Assembly (NCBI GenBank): GCA_947500035.1
Contig: CANMQP010000007.1
Coordinates: forward strand, 1 to 64,000
Length of the DNA: 64,000 nt
Origin: an uncultured Kiloniellaceae bacterium
Lineage (GTDB): Bacteria; Pseudomonadota; Alphaproteobacteria; Kiloniellales; Kiloniellaceae
Direction of reading: 5' to 3'
Part shown: one piece after another, positions 25,765-34,317 of the stretch
Numbering within the stretch: the stretch's first letter is position 1
Layout of the letters: every line of letters starts with the position of its first letter
Made by a program: the position numbers and the translations under genes
The notes under the pieces: generated by a model
What the model was told of the DNA's origin: nothing
Database searches by the model: none
Seen by the model: the letters and a program-made list of their open reading frames with translations, nothing else

Positions 25765-25776
25765 GTTCACGTGAAC
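25765..25776. promoter_or_regulatory. LacI-type operator palindrome between SBP and lacI-family genes
   Basis: GTTCACGTGAAC is a perfect 12-bp palindrome in the divergent intergenic region, about 80 bp before the regulator start. It is identical to the core of the site at 17881-17894. Confidence 0.75.
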
Positions 25777-25857
25777 ATTTGAGGATTTCGCGTTTAATCT
25801 GTCAAGACAGAGCGCGGAACTTGAGGTAAAACTCCGCGCGAATCGGGAGGAAGACGC

Positions 25858-26850
25858 TTGGCAAACCGGGTAACGATAAAGTCGATTGCGTTGGACCTGG
25901 GCATCTCGCACATGACGGTCTCACGCGCCTTGGCGAACAGTCCCAATGTGCATCCAAAGACCCGCGACACCGTCCTGAAACGCGCAGCAGAACTTGGATA
26001 CGTCAAAAGCTCAGCCGCGACCGCGATGCGTGGTGACAGCACGGGCATCGTCGGCTTGCTCCTGCCAAATCTGGCAAACGAGTTCTATGCAGTCTTCGCG
26101 AATGCCCTGGCCCTGCTCTGCGCAGACCAGGGGCTGCATTTGATGATCCACCTAACCAATGACGATGCCACGCGTGAACACCTCGCGATCCTGCGTTTGC
26201 GCGAGGTCCAGGCGAGTGCCGTTGTCATGGTGCCCGCTCCGGGCGAAGCCGCAGACCTCGGACACGGCGTCGACGAGATGCAGGTCATCCATCTTATCCG
26301 CACGCGGGATCACCAAGCCCCCTCAGCCGCTCTGCTGGTTGAGGATCGCGGTTCGATTGGCGCTGCGGTCAATCATCTGGCCAAGGCCGGGCATCAGCAG
26401 ATTGGCTACATTGGTGGTCACGCAGCGCTCTCGTCCGGACGTCATCGCGAGGCAGCATTCCGTGATGCGCTGGCGAGAAACCACCTCTCGCCAAACCCTG
26501 CGCTGATCCGGCTTGATCCCCCCTCTTTCGAGATGGGTCATGCGATGTGCCTCTCGATCCTCGAGAACAACGCAGCGGTCACGGCACTGGTCTGTGGCGG
26601 CTTCGAGATTTCCAACGGCGCTCTCGACGCTTGCTTGAAGCGAGGCCTAAAGCTTCCAGAGGACCTCGCCTTTGTCGGTTACGGCGACCCCTCGTTTTAC
26701 AAATGGATCGAGGGGGGCATCAGCAGCATTGCCGTTCCAGTCGACGAACTGGCGAGGAAAGCCGCGGCACTGGTCTCGCGAAAGGTCAAAACCAAAAGCG
26801 TAGGAATCATCTCGTTCCCGAGCTCCCTGACGATCAGAAAGTCAGCATAA
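25858..26850 (+). CDS. LacI-family transcriptional regulator
   Basis: This 330-residue protein starts at a TTG preceded by GGGAGGAAG at good distance. It has the N-terminal helix-turn-helix and hinge helix (VTIKSIALDLGISHMTVSRALANSPNV, then KRAAELGYVKSSAATAMRG) and a periplasmic-binding-protein-like sensor domain (GIVGLLLPNLANEFYAVFANAL, VNHLAKAGHQQIGYIGG, ALVCGGFEISNGALDACLKRGLKLPEDLAFVGYGD). It is divergent from the second transporter. Matching palindromes upstream of itself and of the kinase operon suggest that it controls both uptake and catabolism. Confidence 0.93.
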   Translation: MANRVTIKSIALDLGISHMTVSRALANSPNVHPKTRDTVLKRAAELGYVKSSAATAMRGDSTGIVGLLLPNLANEFYAVFANALALLCADQGLHLMIHLTNDDATREHLAILRLREVQASAVVMVPAPGEAADLGHGVDEMQVIHLIRTRDHQAPSAALLVEDRGSIGAAVNHLAKAGHQQIGYIGGHAALSSGRHREAAFRDALARNHLSPNPALIRLDPPSFEMGHAMCLSILENNAAVTALVCGGFEISNGALDACLKRGLKLPEDLAFVGYGDPSFYKWIEGGISSIAVPVDELARKAAALVSRKVKTKSVGIISFPSSLTIRKSA

Positions 26851-27279
26851 GTCCTCTCCGCTGTCCCGGACGCACCTTCCATGGCCGTCACCCGATGTCC
26901 GGCTGCACGCGACGGATAGTGTTTCTGGCTCACTATCCATGAAACTCAAGTGACAAAGCGCGCGTCCAAAAGACTTCGGCATAGCGAACACCCAAAATCA
27001 TAGAGCTTTCTGACTGGTGCAGATAGATCAGGTGACTTCAACTCATCTATCGGCAGAGAATTTTTGCTGTTGCGCGCCTTTGGAAACGGCGAAACCCTGA
27101 CCGGTCACTGTGCCCCGTCGATATCTCCAAGGCCGTTATCGCCCGATCGGATGAGAGGGGCGCGACAAGCTCCGGTCGCCTGAAGAACAGCGAAACGGCA
27201 GGAGGACGTGTCTAGAATATGAGAACGCCAAATCACAACTCTCACCCCGAGCCCGGACAGTAACTGGATAGCGGTCAAA
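26851..27279. other. Gene-free spacer before the flavoprotein gene
   Basis: These 429 bases hold the small hairpin at 26914-26938 and presumably the promoter of the gene at 27280. I see no coding frame, riboswitch or repeat that I can support. Confidence 0.5.
26914..26938 (+). terminator. Hairpin downstream of the lacI-family gene
   Basis: GGATAGTG (26914-26921) pairs perfectly with CACTATCC (26931-26938) across a 9-nt loop, 63 bp after the lacI stop. No T run follows. It is a weak terminator candidate. Confidence 0.35.
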
Positions 27280-29694
27280 ATGAAATCCCATGCACAAGCC
27301 GTCGTTATTGGAGGCGGTGTCGTCGGTTGCTCCATTCTCTACCACCTCACGAAACTGGGCTGGACGGACGTCGTCATGCTCGAACGCGACGAGTTGACGT
27401 CCGGTTCGACCTGGCATGCGGCGGCCAACATTCACGGCTTGCATGACAGCACGAATATCTCCCGGCTTCAGCATTATACCATGGGGCTCTACAAGGAGCT
27501 GGAGCAGGAAACCGGCCAGGGCTGCGGCGTGTTCCAACCCGGGTCACTCTATCTGGCGCAAACGGAGGAGCGCGAACACCAGCTCCGGCTGCAGGAGGCG
27601 AAGGCCCGTTACTACGGGATGAATTTTCATGAGGTAAGCCGCGACGAAGCGGAGCGCCTGCACCCGCTGGTGAACTACGACGGCATTCGCTGCATCATGT
27701 TCGAACCGGACGGCGGAAATGTGGATCCCTCCGGCGTCACCATGGCCTATGCCGCCGGCGCCCGCGCCAACGGGGCCGAAATTTATCGCTTCACGCCGGT
27801 CACGGCGACGGTTCAGCAGTCCGATGGGACCTGGCTTGTCGAGACCCCTAAAGGAAACATCCGTACCGAGTGGCTGGTCAACGCCGCCGGTCTCTGGGGG
27901 CGCGAAGTTGCTGCCATGGCCGGTATAGAACTGCCCCTGCTCCCAACCGAGCACCAGTACTTTGTTACGGAGAGCATTCCGGAACTGGAGGCGCTGGACC
28001 GGCGCCTGCCCTCGGTCGCGGACCGCGACGGAGAGTATTATCTGCGGCAGGAAGTCCAGGGACTTCTCGTCGGTGCCTACGAAAAGGATGTGAAGTTCTG
28101 GGCCGAGGACGGCACGCCTCAGGGCTTTGGCCACGAACTCTTCCCCGACGATCTGGAGCGCATCGAAGTGAATATGATGCGTGCAATCGAGCGCGTTCCG
28201 GTTTTGGAGCAGGCCGGTATCAAGCGGGTCATCAACGGTCCGATGATCTGGTCGCCCGATAGTGCCGCGTTGTTCGGGCCGGTGCCGGAGCTTTCCAACT
28301 ACTTTTGCTGCAACGGCATCATTCCCGGTTTCTCCCAGTCCGGCGGACTAGGGCTGCTCTCGGCACAGTGGATCGTCGAAGGCGAACCCAAGCTGGATAT
28401 GTTCGCATGGGACCTGGCGCGCTATGGGCTTTGGGCCGGAAAGAACTTCACCAGGGAGCGTGTCCGCGATCAATATGCCCATCGTTTCAAGATTCACTTT
28501 CCGAACGAGGAGAGAGAGGCAGGGCGCCCGGTGCGCACACGGCCCGTCTACGAGTTGCAGAAATCGCTGGGCGCGGTTTTCGGCCTGAACTTCGGCTGGG
28601 AGCATCCACTTTGGTATGCGGAGAGCCCTGAACAGGCCGAGGAGACTGTCGGCTTCACCCGTCAAAACTGGTTCGAGCCTGTCGGTGCGGAATGCCGGCG
28701 CCTGCGCGAGCACGCCGGTATCATCGATATCTCCAACTTTGCCAAATACAGTGTCAAAGGCGCTGGTGCGGAAGACTGGCTGAACGCCCTCTTCGCGAAC
28801 CGCATGCCGAAGTCGGTCGGACGCTCCTGCCTGACCCCTATGATCGGCAAGCGCGGCGGTATTGCCGGTGATTTCACAGTCACGCGTCTTGGCGAAGAGG
28901 AGTTTCTGATCATCGGTTCCGGCATGGCGGAGCGCTATCATCAGCGCTACTTCAACGCCGTACCGCTGCCCGTGGGCACATCGTTCCGCTCCATGACCGA
29001 AACGATGTGCGGGTTCAATGTTGCCGGTCCCAAGTCCCGCGACCTGCTGCAACGGCTGACCAATACAGACTTCTCAACTCCCGCTTTTCCATTCATGCGC
29101 TCACAGCGGATCGAACTGGCCGGCATCGAAGTGATTGCACTACGTGTCTCCTTTACGGGTGATCTGGGATGGGAACTGCACTGTGCAACCGAAGACCAGC
29201 TTGCGCTCTATCAGGCACTGCTGGAAGCCGGAAAAGACTTCGACACGGGTCCCGTTGGCTCCCGCGCCCTCATGTCACTGCGGGTGGAAAAGGGCTACGG
29301 GAGCTGGGGCCGGGAGTACTCGCCTGAATACTGGCCTCAAGAGGTTGGATTGGACCGCCTGATCAAGATGGATAAGGGTGACTTCCTGAACCGTTCCGCC
29401 TACGAAGCGCTTGCCGGGAACCAGCCACGCGAGCGTCTCGTACTGATCGAGGTTTCGGCCGAAAACGCCGATGCGACAGGCGGCGAACCCATCTTCCTGC
29501 CGGACGGCACGCCGGTCGGCCGCGTGTCTTCGGGATCCTACGGCTACACGGTCGAGAAATCCCTGGCACTTGGTTACGTCAAGGACGTGAGCGCCGGACA
29601 AGAAGTAAGCGTGGCTATTCTGGGCCGTCCCCATAAGGCTATCGTGCTCGCCGAACCCCCGTTTGATCCAATGGGTGAACGCCTGCGGCAATGA
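27280..29694 (+). CDS. Dimethylglycine/sarcosine dehydrogenase-like flavoprotein (FAD oxidoreductase plus GcvT domains)
   Basis: This 804-residue protein has an N-terminal DAO-type FAD domain (VVIGGGVVGCSILYHLTKLG, with the GSTWHAA block at residues 42-48; His46 matches the histidine that covalently binds FAD in dimethylglycine dehydrogenase). A linker region follows, then a C-terminal GcvT-like folate-binding domain (from about residue 470: LREHAGIIDISNFAKYSVKG, GGIAGDFTVTRL, MSLRVEKGYGSWGREYSP, SYGYTVEKSLALGYV). Such proteins oxidatively demethylate N-methylated glycines, passing the one-carbon unit to tetrahydrofolate. It stands alone, so the substrate could be dimethylglycine, sarcosine or a related methylamine. 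Confidence 0.88.
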   Translation: MKSHAQAVVIGGGVVGCSILYHLTKLGWTDVVMLERDELTSGSTWHAAANIHGLHDSTNISRLQHYTMGLYKELEQETGQGCGVFQPGSLYLAQTEEREHQLRLQEAKARYYGMNFHEVSRDEAERLHPLVNYDGIRCIMFEPDGGNVDPSGVTMAYAAGARANGAEIYRFTPVTATVQQSDGTWLVETPKGNIRTEWLVNAAGLWGREVAAMAGIELPLLPTEHQYFVTESIPELEALDRRLPSVADRDGEYYLRQEVQGLLVGAYEKDVKFWAEDGTPQGFGHELFPDDLERIEVNMMRAIERVPVLEQAGIKRVINGPMIWSPDSAALFGPVPELSNYFCCNGIIPGFSQSGGLGLLSAQWIVEGEPKLDMFAWDLARYGLWAGKNFTRERVRDQYAHRFKIHFPNEEREAGRPVRTRPVYELQKSLGAVFGLNFGWEHPLWYAESPEQAEETVGFTRQNWFEPVGAECRRLREHAGIIDISNFAKYSVKGAGAEDWLNALFANRMPKSVGRSCLTPMIGKRGGIAGDFTVTRLGEEEFLIIGSGMAERYHQRYFNAVPLPVGTSFRSMTETMCGFNVAGPKSRDLLQRLTNTDFSTPAFPFMRSQRIELAGIEVIALRVSFTGDLGWELHCATEDQLALYQALLEAGKDFDTGPVGSRALMSLRVEKGYGSWGREYSPEYWPQEVGLDRLIKMDKGDFLNRSAYEALAGNQPRERLVLIEVSAENADATGGEPIFLPDGTPVGRVSSGSYGYTVEKSLALGYVKDVSAGQEVSVAILGRPHKAIVLAEPPFDPMGERLRQ

Positions 29695-30184
29695 GGCGTA
29701 GTATAGGTTGGGAACTCATATTCCTTGACGGTCTTGACGATAAAATTATGTTTTCTGGCAAGGAGTTAAGAGTGGAGCGATGCCATAGCATCGTGCTTAG
29801 CCAGAATTGGACCGATGACACGACGCTGTCCAGAACGTGGTTCCCAGCACAACCCTCGACATCTCTCTTCTGATAGATAGTTAAATACTGATTTTAGGAA
29901 ATCATCGAAATTTTCATCGACACCCAAGTGCCCCTGACCTTAGATTCCGTATTTTTTAAACGCGGATAAAATTTAATTTTTCCATGTTTTTCAGCTTATT
30001 AACCTCATTCCACCTTCAAGTCTAAAAAACCCTGCTAGCTAATACGCCCCTTGCGACTTGACAAACACACCCTGCATTATCTATCTATCGATAGGTAGCT
30101 ACAAACACCGAATGCAATATGCATTTGTTTGGCCAGCAAAAGCTTTCATTGCGCAGGCCAGGAATGAACAGAGAGGAATGAGTG
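29695..30184. other. AT-rich gene-free spacer before the GST gene
   Basis: These 490 bases are markedly AT-rich compared with the flanks. Apart from the promoter and palindrome at 30058-30098 I found no feature. Confidence 0.5.
30058..30098 (+). promoter_or_regulatory. Promoter with overlapping near-palindrome upstream of the GST gene
   Basis: A consensus -35 box TTGACA (30058-30063) is followed 18 nt later by TATCTA (30082-30087) as a possible -10. An 18-bp near-palindrome with core TATCGATA (30081-30098, one mismatched pair) covers the -10 region, the classic layout for a repressor operator. Confidence 0.55.
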
Positions 30185-30805
30185 ATGAAGATTTACGATT
30201 TTGAAGGTTTCCCGAACCCTGCCCGCGTGCGGATCGCCCTTTCGGAAAAGGGTCTCGCGAATCAAGTCGAGTTCGTGAGCATCGATGTGCCTAAGGGCGA
30301 GCACAAACGTCCGGAATTCCTTGCCAAGAACCCCTCCGCTGCCGTGCCGGTGCTCGAACTCGAAGACGGCACCACAATTTCGGAATGCACCGCTATTACC
30401 GAGTATCTCGATCAAACCGGCGAAGGCCCTAAGCTGACTGGAGAAAATGCCAAGGAACGCGCCGTTATCCACATGATGCAACGCCGCGCGGAAGCCGGCC
30501 TCCTGGATGCCGTCGGCGCCTACTTCCATCACGCGACCCCAGGACTGGGTCCCGATGTCGAGGACTACCAGAACAGGGAGTGGGGCGAAAAGCAGCGCGA
30601 ACGCGCCATCCAAGGCATGCACTACTTCGATGAGGTACTGGCAGACAGTCCCTATGTCGCAGGAGAGAAATTCTCCATGGCGGACATCACCGCCTTCGCA
30701 GGGCTCGGCTTCGCGGATTTTGCTAAGATCGACATCCCTGCGGACTGTCAGAACCTGATCGCCTGGCGCCAGAGAGTCGCCCGGCGGCCCAGTATCTCCG
30801 GCTAA
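30185..30805 (+). CDS. Glutathione S-transferase family protein
   Basis: The ATG at 30185 gives 206 residues (a GTG one codon earlier is possible). The N-terminal thioredoxin-like domain has YDFEGFPNPARVRIALSEKG, NPSAAVPVLELEDG (the cis-Pro) and ISECTAITEYLD (the Glu-Ser type glutathione-binding pair is here Ser-Glu). The C-terminal helical domain has YVAGEKFSMADITAFAGLGFADF, the N-capping box typical of GSTs. Family members conjugate or reduce electrophiles with glutathione. It appears to be monocistronic, with a possible repressor site over its promoter. Confidence 0.92.
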   Translation: MKIYDFEGFPNPARVRIALSEKGLANQVEFVSIDVPKGEHKRPEFLAKNPSAAVPVLELEDGTTISECTAITEYLDQTGEGPKLTGENAKERAVIHMMQRRAEAGLLDAVGAYFHHATPGLGPDVEDYQNREWGEKQRERAIQGMHYFDEVLADSPYVAGEKFSMADITAFAGLGFADFAKIDIPADCQNLIAWRQRVARRPSISG

Positions 30806-30962
30806 AGACAGGCGACACCGGCTAAGACATACCGCACCAGCTAGAACCAGCCCGTCTTAAAACTGAAGTCGCAATTGACGGGCTGGTGACTTTTATTACC
30901 CAGACTGCAATCCTTCGTGATTGGGTCTTCTTGTAACCAGACTCCAACTTAGAGGACGTGTC

Positions 30963-31643
30963 ATGGAACTGAATGCTGATTTTTCCCAAAGGGTCGTGGT
31001 GCACGGCGACGAGACAGAATGGCTGACTTCACCGATCCAGGGGATCAGCCGGCGCATGCTTGACCGGATCGGCGACGAGGTCGCCCGGGCCACCACCATT
31101 GTCCGCTATGACGAGAAGAGCCAGTTCTCTCCCCATGTTCATACGGGCGGAGAGGAGTTCATCGTGCTGGAAGGCGTATTCCAGGACGAACACGGCGATT
31201 TCCCGGTTGGGTCGTATATCCGCAACCCTCCGGAGTCCAGCCATACCCCGGGTTCCGAAGCAGGCTGCGTGATTTTCGTGAAGCTCTGGCAGTTCGCCCC
31301 CTCGGACCGCACCCATGTCCGCCTGCAGTTCGACAAGATGGAGGCCCTCGCCGATCCGGACCGTCCGGGTGTATCGATTACTCCCCTTTATAAAGACGAA
31401 CGGGAAAATGTGCGGATCGAGACTTGGGACGCTGGCGCCGAAGTTGACGTCGCGAGCGAAAACGGGGCTGAGATCCTGGTATTGGAAGGTGGCTTCGAGG
31501 AAAGCGGCGACCGGCTCCGGCCGCAATCCTGGCTGCGCTCGCCCATTGGTGGCAGGGTTCACGCCAAGGCCGGACCAAGCGGAGCCCGCGTCTGGATCAA
31601 ATCAGGACACCTTAGGTTCGTCGAACCGCCAAAGGTCGCTTAA
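30963..31643 (+). CDS. ChrR-like double-cupin protein
   Basis: The start at ATG 30963 has AGAGGA upstream and gives 226 residues. The first cupin has the metal site FSPHVHTGGEEFIVLEGVF and HGDFPVGSYIRNPPESSHTP, matching the ChrR C-terminal cupin (His-x-His, Glu, His). A second, degenerate cupin follows (EILVLEGGFEESGDRLRPQSWLRSP) without the histidines. There is no N-terminal anti-sigma zinc domain, so it is not an anti-sigma factor by itself. It may be a metal-dependent enzyme or a sensor of oxidative or anionic compounds. It has no obvious operon partner. Confidence 0.83.
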   Translation: MELNADFSQRVVVHGDETEWLTSPIQGISRRMLDRIGDEVARATTIVRYDEKSQFSPHVHTGGEEFIVLEGVFQDEHGDFPVGSYIRNPPESSHTPGSEAGCVIFVKLWQFAPSDRTHVRLQFDKMEALADPDRPGVSITPLYKDERENVRIETWDAGAEVDVASENGAEILVLEGGFEESGDRLRPQSWLRSPIGGRVHAKAGPSGARVWIKSGHLRFVEPPKVA

Positions 31644-31800
31644 AGCGCACGATCTGATCTTGCGGGCCGCCGTCTGCGTATCTATGTTTTCAGGCGAAGC
31701 CCAGCTCCCGGAATTTCAGCTTTGTGCCTAGATTTGGAGGCGCAAACGCCAAGGGGGCCGGGAGTCTCTGAATTCACATGCCAGCCTGCGGAAGCCAAAC

Positions 31801-32772
31801 ATGCCGAACACGCACGAAACCAAAGTTCTGATCATCGGATCCGGCGCCGCCGGGCTGACCGCCGCGATTTACGCCGCGCGCGCGAACCTGAGCCCTATGC
31901 TGGTCGCGGGTCTGCAACCTGGCGGACAGCTTACCATTACCACCGATGTCGAGAACTATCCGGGGTTCGCTGACGTCATCCAGGGCCCCTGGCTGATGGA
32001 GCAAATGCAGAAGCAGGCTGAGCATGTCGGCACGAAGGTTATCTCCGACCTGATAACAGAGGTTGATTTTTCCTCCCGCCCCTTCGTTTGCAAAGGCGAC
32101 AGCGGCGACAGCTACGTCGCGGACGCGGTGATTATCTCGACCGGCGCTCAGGCACGCTGGCTTGGACTGCCCAGCGAACAGCACTTTAACGGCCGCGGCG
32201 TCTCCGCCTGCGCGACCTGCGACGGCTTTTTCTATCGCAACAAGCCGGTCGTCGTGGTCGGCGGCGGCAACAGCGCGGTCGAGGAGTCGCTTTATCTGGC
32301 AGGTATCTGCTCCAAGGTCACTCTGGTCCATCGCCGGGACAGCCTGCGCGCGGAGCAGATTGCGCAGGAGCGGCTGTTCAAACATCCCAAGATCGACGTG
32401 GTCTGGAATGCGGTTGTCGACGAGATCCTGGGTGGTGATGGCCCAATGGATGGTGTCGATGCCGTGCGTCTGCGCTCCACCATCGACGGCGAAACCAGCG
32501 AACTGCCGACGGAGGGCGTCTTTGTCGCCATCGGCCACGACCCGGCCACAGCGATTTTCTCCGGCCAACTGGATATGGACGACGAGGGTTACATCCTCGC
32601 GGCACCGAATTCGACGGAAACCTCGGTCCCGGGCGTCTTCGCTGCGGGCGACTGTGTCGATAAAATCTACCGGCAGGCGGTGACCGCCGCCGGTCTCGGC
32701 TGCATGGCCGCCCTGCAGACCGAAAAATTCCTGGCGGAGAACGAGGCGGGACAATCCGAAGCCGCGGAGTAG
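31801..32772 (+). CDS. trxB: Thioredoxin-disulfide reductase
   Basis: This 323-residue protein has the complete bacterial TrxR pattern: FAD motif LIIGSGAAGLTAAIYAARANL, GGQLTITTDVENYPGF, the redox-active CATC (in SACATCDGFFY, about residue 137), the NADPH motif VVVGGGNSAVEESLYLA, and the C-terminal FAD block GVFAAGDCVDKIYRQAVTAAGLGC. It transfers electrons from NADPH to thioredoxin in the cytoplasm. A strong hairpin follows at 32793-32827, then a LysR regulator on the same strand. Confidence 0.97.
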   Translation: MPNTHETKVLIIGSGAAGLTAAIYAARANLSPMLVAGLQPGGQLTITTDVENYPGFADVIQGPWLMEQMQKQAEHVGTKVISDLITEVDFSSRPFVCKGDSGDSYVADAVIISTGAQARWLGLPSEQHFNGRGVSACATCDGFFYRNKPVVVVGGGNSAVEESLYLAGICSKVTLVHRRDSLRAEQIAQERLFKHPKIDVVWNAVVDEILGGDGPMDGVDAVRLRSTIDGETSELPTEGVFVAIGHDPATAIFSGQLDMDDEGYILAAPNSTETSVPGVFAAGDCVDKIYRQAVTAAGLGCMAALQTEKFLAENEAGQSEAAE

Positions 32773-32792
32773 CATCCTCTAGTATCCCGAAT

Positions 32793-32827
32793 CTGAAATT
32801 CGCCGCATATAATGCGGCGAATTTCAG
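32793..32827 (+). terminator. Perfect 16-bp hairpin after trxB
   Basis: CTGAAATTCGCCGCAT (32793-32808) and its exact reverse complement (32812-32827) flank a 3-nt loop. The stem is long and perfect but has no following T run. It lies 21 bp after the trxB stop, so it is probably a terminator or mRNA-stabilising hairpin. Confidence 0.65.
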
Positions 32828-33117
32828 AAACATCACACTAGGGTCTGTTGAGTTTCGGGCCACCATTGGGATCGGCAGGCCATGACGCCAATCCTATAAA
32901 TGCGTGATCTGGCATGCATTTCGGGCTATGACTGGCGCGTGGCGGTGCTCAAGCCATTGGGCAATAGACAACTTTGCGTTTCTTTTTATTGTAAAGAGTT
33001 AGAATCACTCGGTCCGAGCCGGTCATTTTCAGACCGGCAAGGCCATTAGGAAATTGGGGGTCAGCTGTGGCAGCGACGGGTGAATCGACTCGGAAGAGCG
33101 CGCTGGGGGCGTCGATC

Positions 33118-34008
33118 ATGGATTGGGACAAACTGCGCATTTTCCATGCCGTTGCGGAAGCCGGCAGCTTCACACACGCCGGCGAGCTCCTGAACCTGAG
33201 CCAATCGGCCGTCAGCCGTCAGATCTCCGCGCTGGAAGATAGCCTTAAGGTCGCGCTCTTCCATCGCCATGCCCGCGGTCTGATCCTGACCGAGCAGGGC
33301 GAGTTACTTTACCGCACGGCCCACGATGTTTTCGGCAAGCTCGCCATGACCGAGGCGCAGCTGACCGAGAGCAAGGACCGGCCGAAAGGGCCGCTCAAGA
33401 TCACCACCACGGTTGCTTTCGGCTCGACCTGGCTGGCGCCGCGTATGCGCGAGTTCATGGAGGTTTATCCCGAGATTGAAGTGCAACTGCTGCTCGACGA
33501 CCGGGAACTGGATCTCTCGATGCGCGAGGCCGACGTCGCGGTACGCCTGACCCCGCCCCGCCAACCCGACCTGGTGCAACGGCACCTCTTGACCGTTCAC
33601 ATGCACATCTATGCCTCGGTCGGCTATATTAAGAAACACGGCATGCCCAAGAGTCCGGAGGAACTCGATGATCATCGGATCATCGTCTATGGCGAGGAAA
33701 ACCGTTCGCCCGTCCCGGACGTGAACTGGCTGCTGCGGATCGGTTTCAACCAGGGCCAGTTGCGCCGCCCCGCCATGACCGTGAACAACGTTTATGGCAT
33801 CATGCAGGCGCTGCAGTCCGGCGCGGGTTTGGGCGCTCTGCCCGACTTCATGCCCGAAGGTAACAACGAGCTGGTGCAGGTTCTGCCGGAGATCGAAGGG
33901 CCGCAGTTCGACGCCTACTTCGTTTATGCCGAGGAAATGCGGGCCTCGAAGAGGATCTCGGTGTTCCGGGACTTTCTGCTCCGCCAGGTCGCGGATTCGA
34001 CGTTTTAA
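33118..34008 (+). CDS. LysR-family transcriptional regulator
   Basis: The start at ATG 33118 (MDWDKLRIFHAVAEAGSF) is the usual LysR N-terminus; a GTG at 33067 would add 17 residues. The 296-residue protein has the helix-turn-helix SFTHAGELLNLSQSAVSRQISALE and a substrate-binding domain beginning KGPLKITTTVAFGSTWLAPRM. It follows trxB on the same strand. The target and inducer are unknown. Confidence 0.92.
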   Translation: MDWDKLRIFHAVAEAGSFTHAGELLNLSQSAVSRQISALEDSLKVALFHRHARGLILTEQGELLYRTAHDVFGKLAMTEAQLTESKDRPKGPLKITTTVAFGSTWLAPRMREFMEVYPEIEVQLLLDDRELDLSMREADVAVRLTPPRQPDLVQRHLLTVHMHIYASVGYIKKHGMPKSPEELDDHRIIVYGEENRSPVPDVNWLLRIGFNQGQLRRPAMTVNNVYGIMQALQSGAGLGALPDFMPEGNNELVQVLPEIEGPQFDAYFVYAEEMRASKRISVFRDFLLRQVADSTF

Positions 34009-34056
34009 GGCCAGTCTTCGGGAGGACTTTTGGGTGCCCCTTAAATCACGGTTCCC

Positions 34057-34308
34057 ATGATTTTTAGCTACAGCTGCCGAGTGGTTGCAGGCGCATTTGT
34101 CACGTTATTCGCAGTTGCAATGTTCTACAACGTGAAACATCAAGAGCTGTATGTAGAAGCCTGTAACGCTGCTTTCAAACTTGAGGCGGCCCGAACCTCA
34201 GCAAAGTCGAATGATGGAAAGCAGGCGCAAGATGATTGGCAGCAAGAACTCGTCGCCTTGATAGAAATCTGTACGGATTCCAAGAAAATGCGTGGCTCAG
34301 AGCATTGA
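34057..34308 (+). CDS. Small hypothetical membrane-anchored protein (tentative)
   Basis: An 83-codon frame starts with one hydrophobic stretch (RVVAGAFVTLFAVAMFYNV), then a charged helical part with two cysteines. The ribosome binding site is weak. It lies between the LysR gene and the convergent transporter gene. The amino acid pattern is protein-like, but I do not recognise it and it could be spurious. Confidence 0.35.
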   Translation: MIFSYSCRVVAGAFVTLFAVAMFYNVKHQELYVEACNAAFKLEAARTSAKSNDGKQAQDDWQQELVALIEICTDSKKMRGSEH

Positions 34309-34317
34309 TCGGCGATT

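Noticed and set aside
30963-31643. ChrR anti-sigma factor
   Set aside because: The zinc-binding N-terminal domain is missing and no sigma factor gene is adjacent.
31774-32775. A 333-codon minus-strand frame over trxB
   Set aside because: It mirrors trxB exactly and has no recognisable protein pattern.
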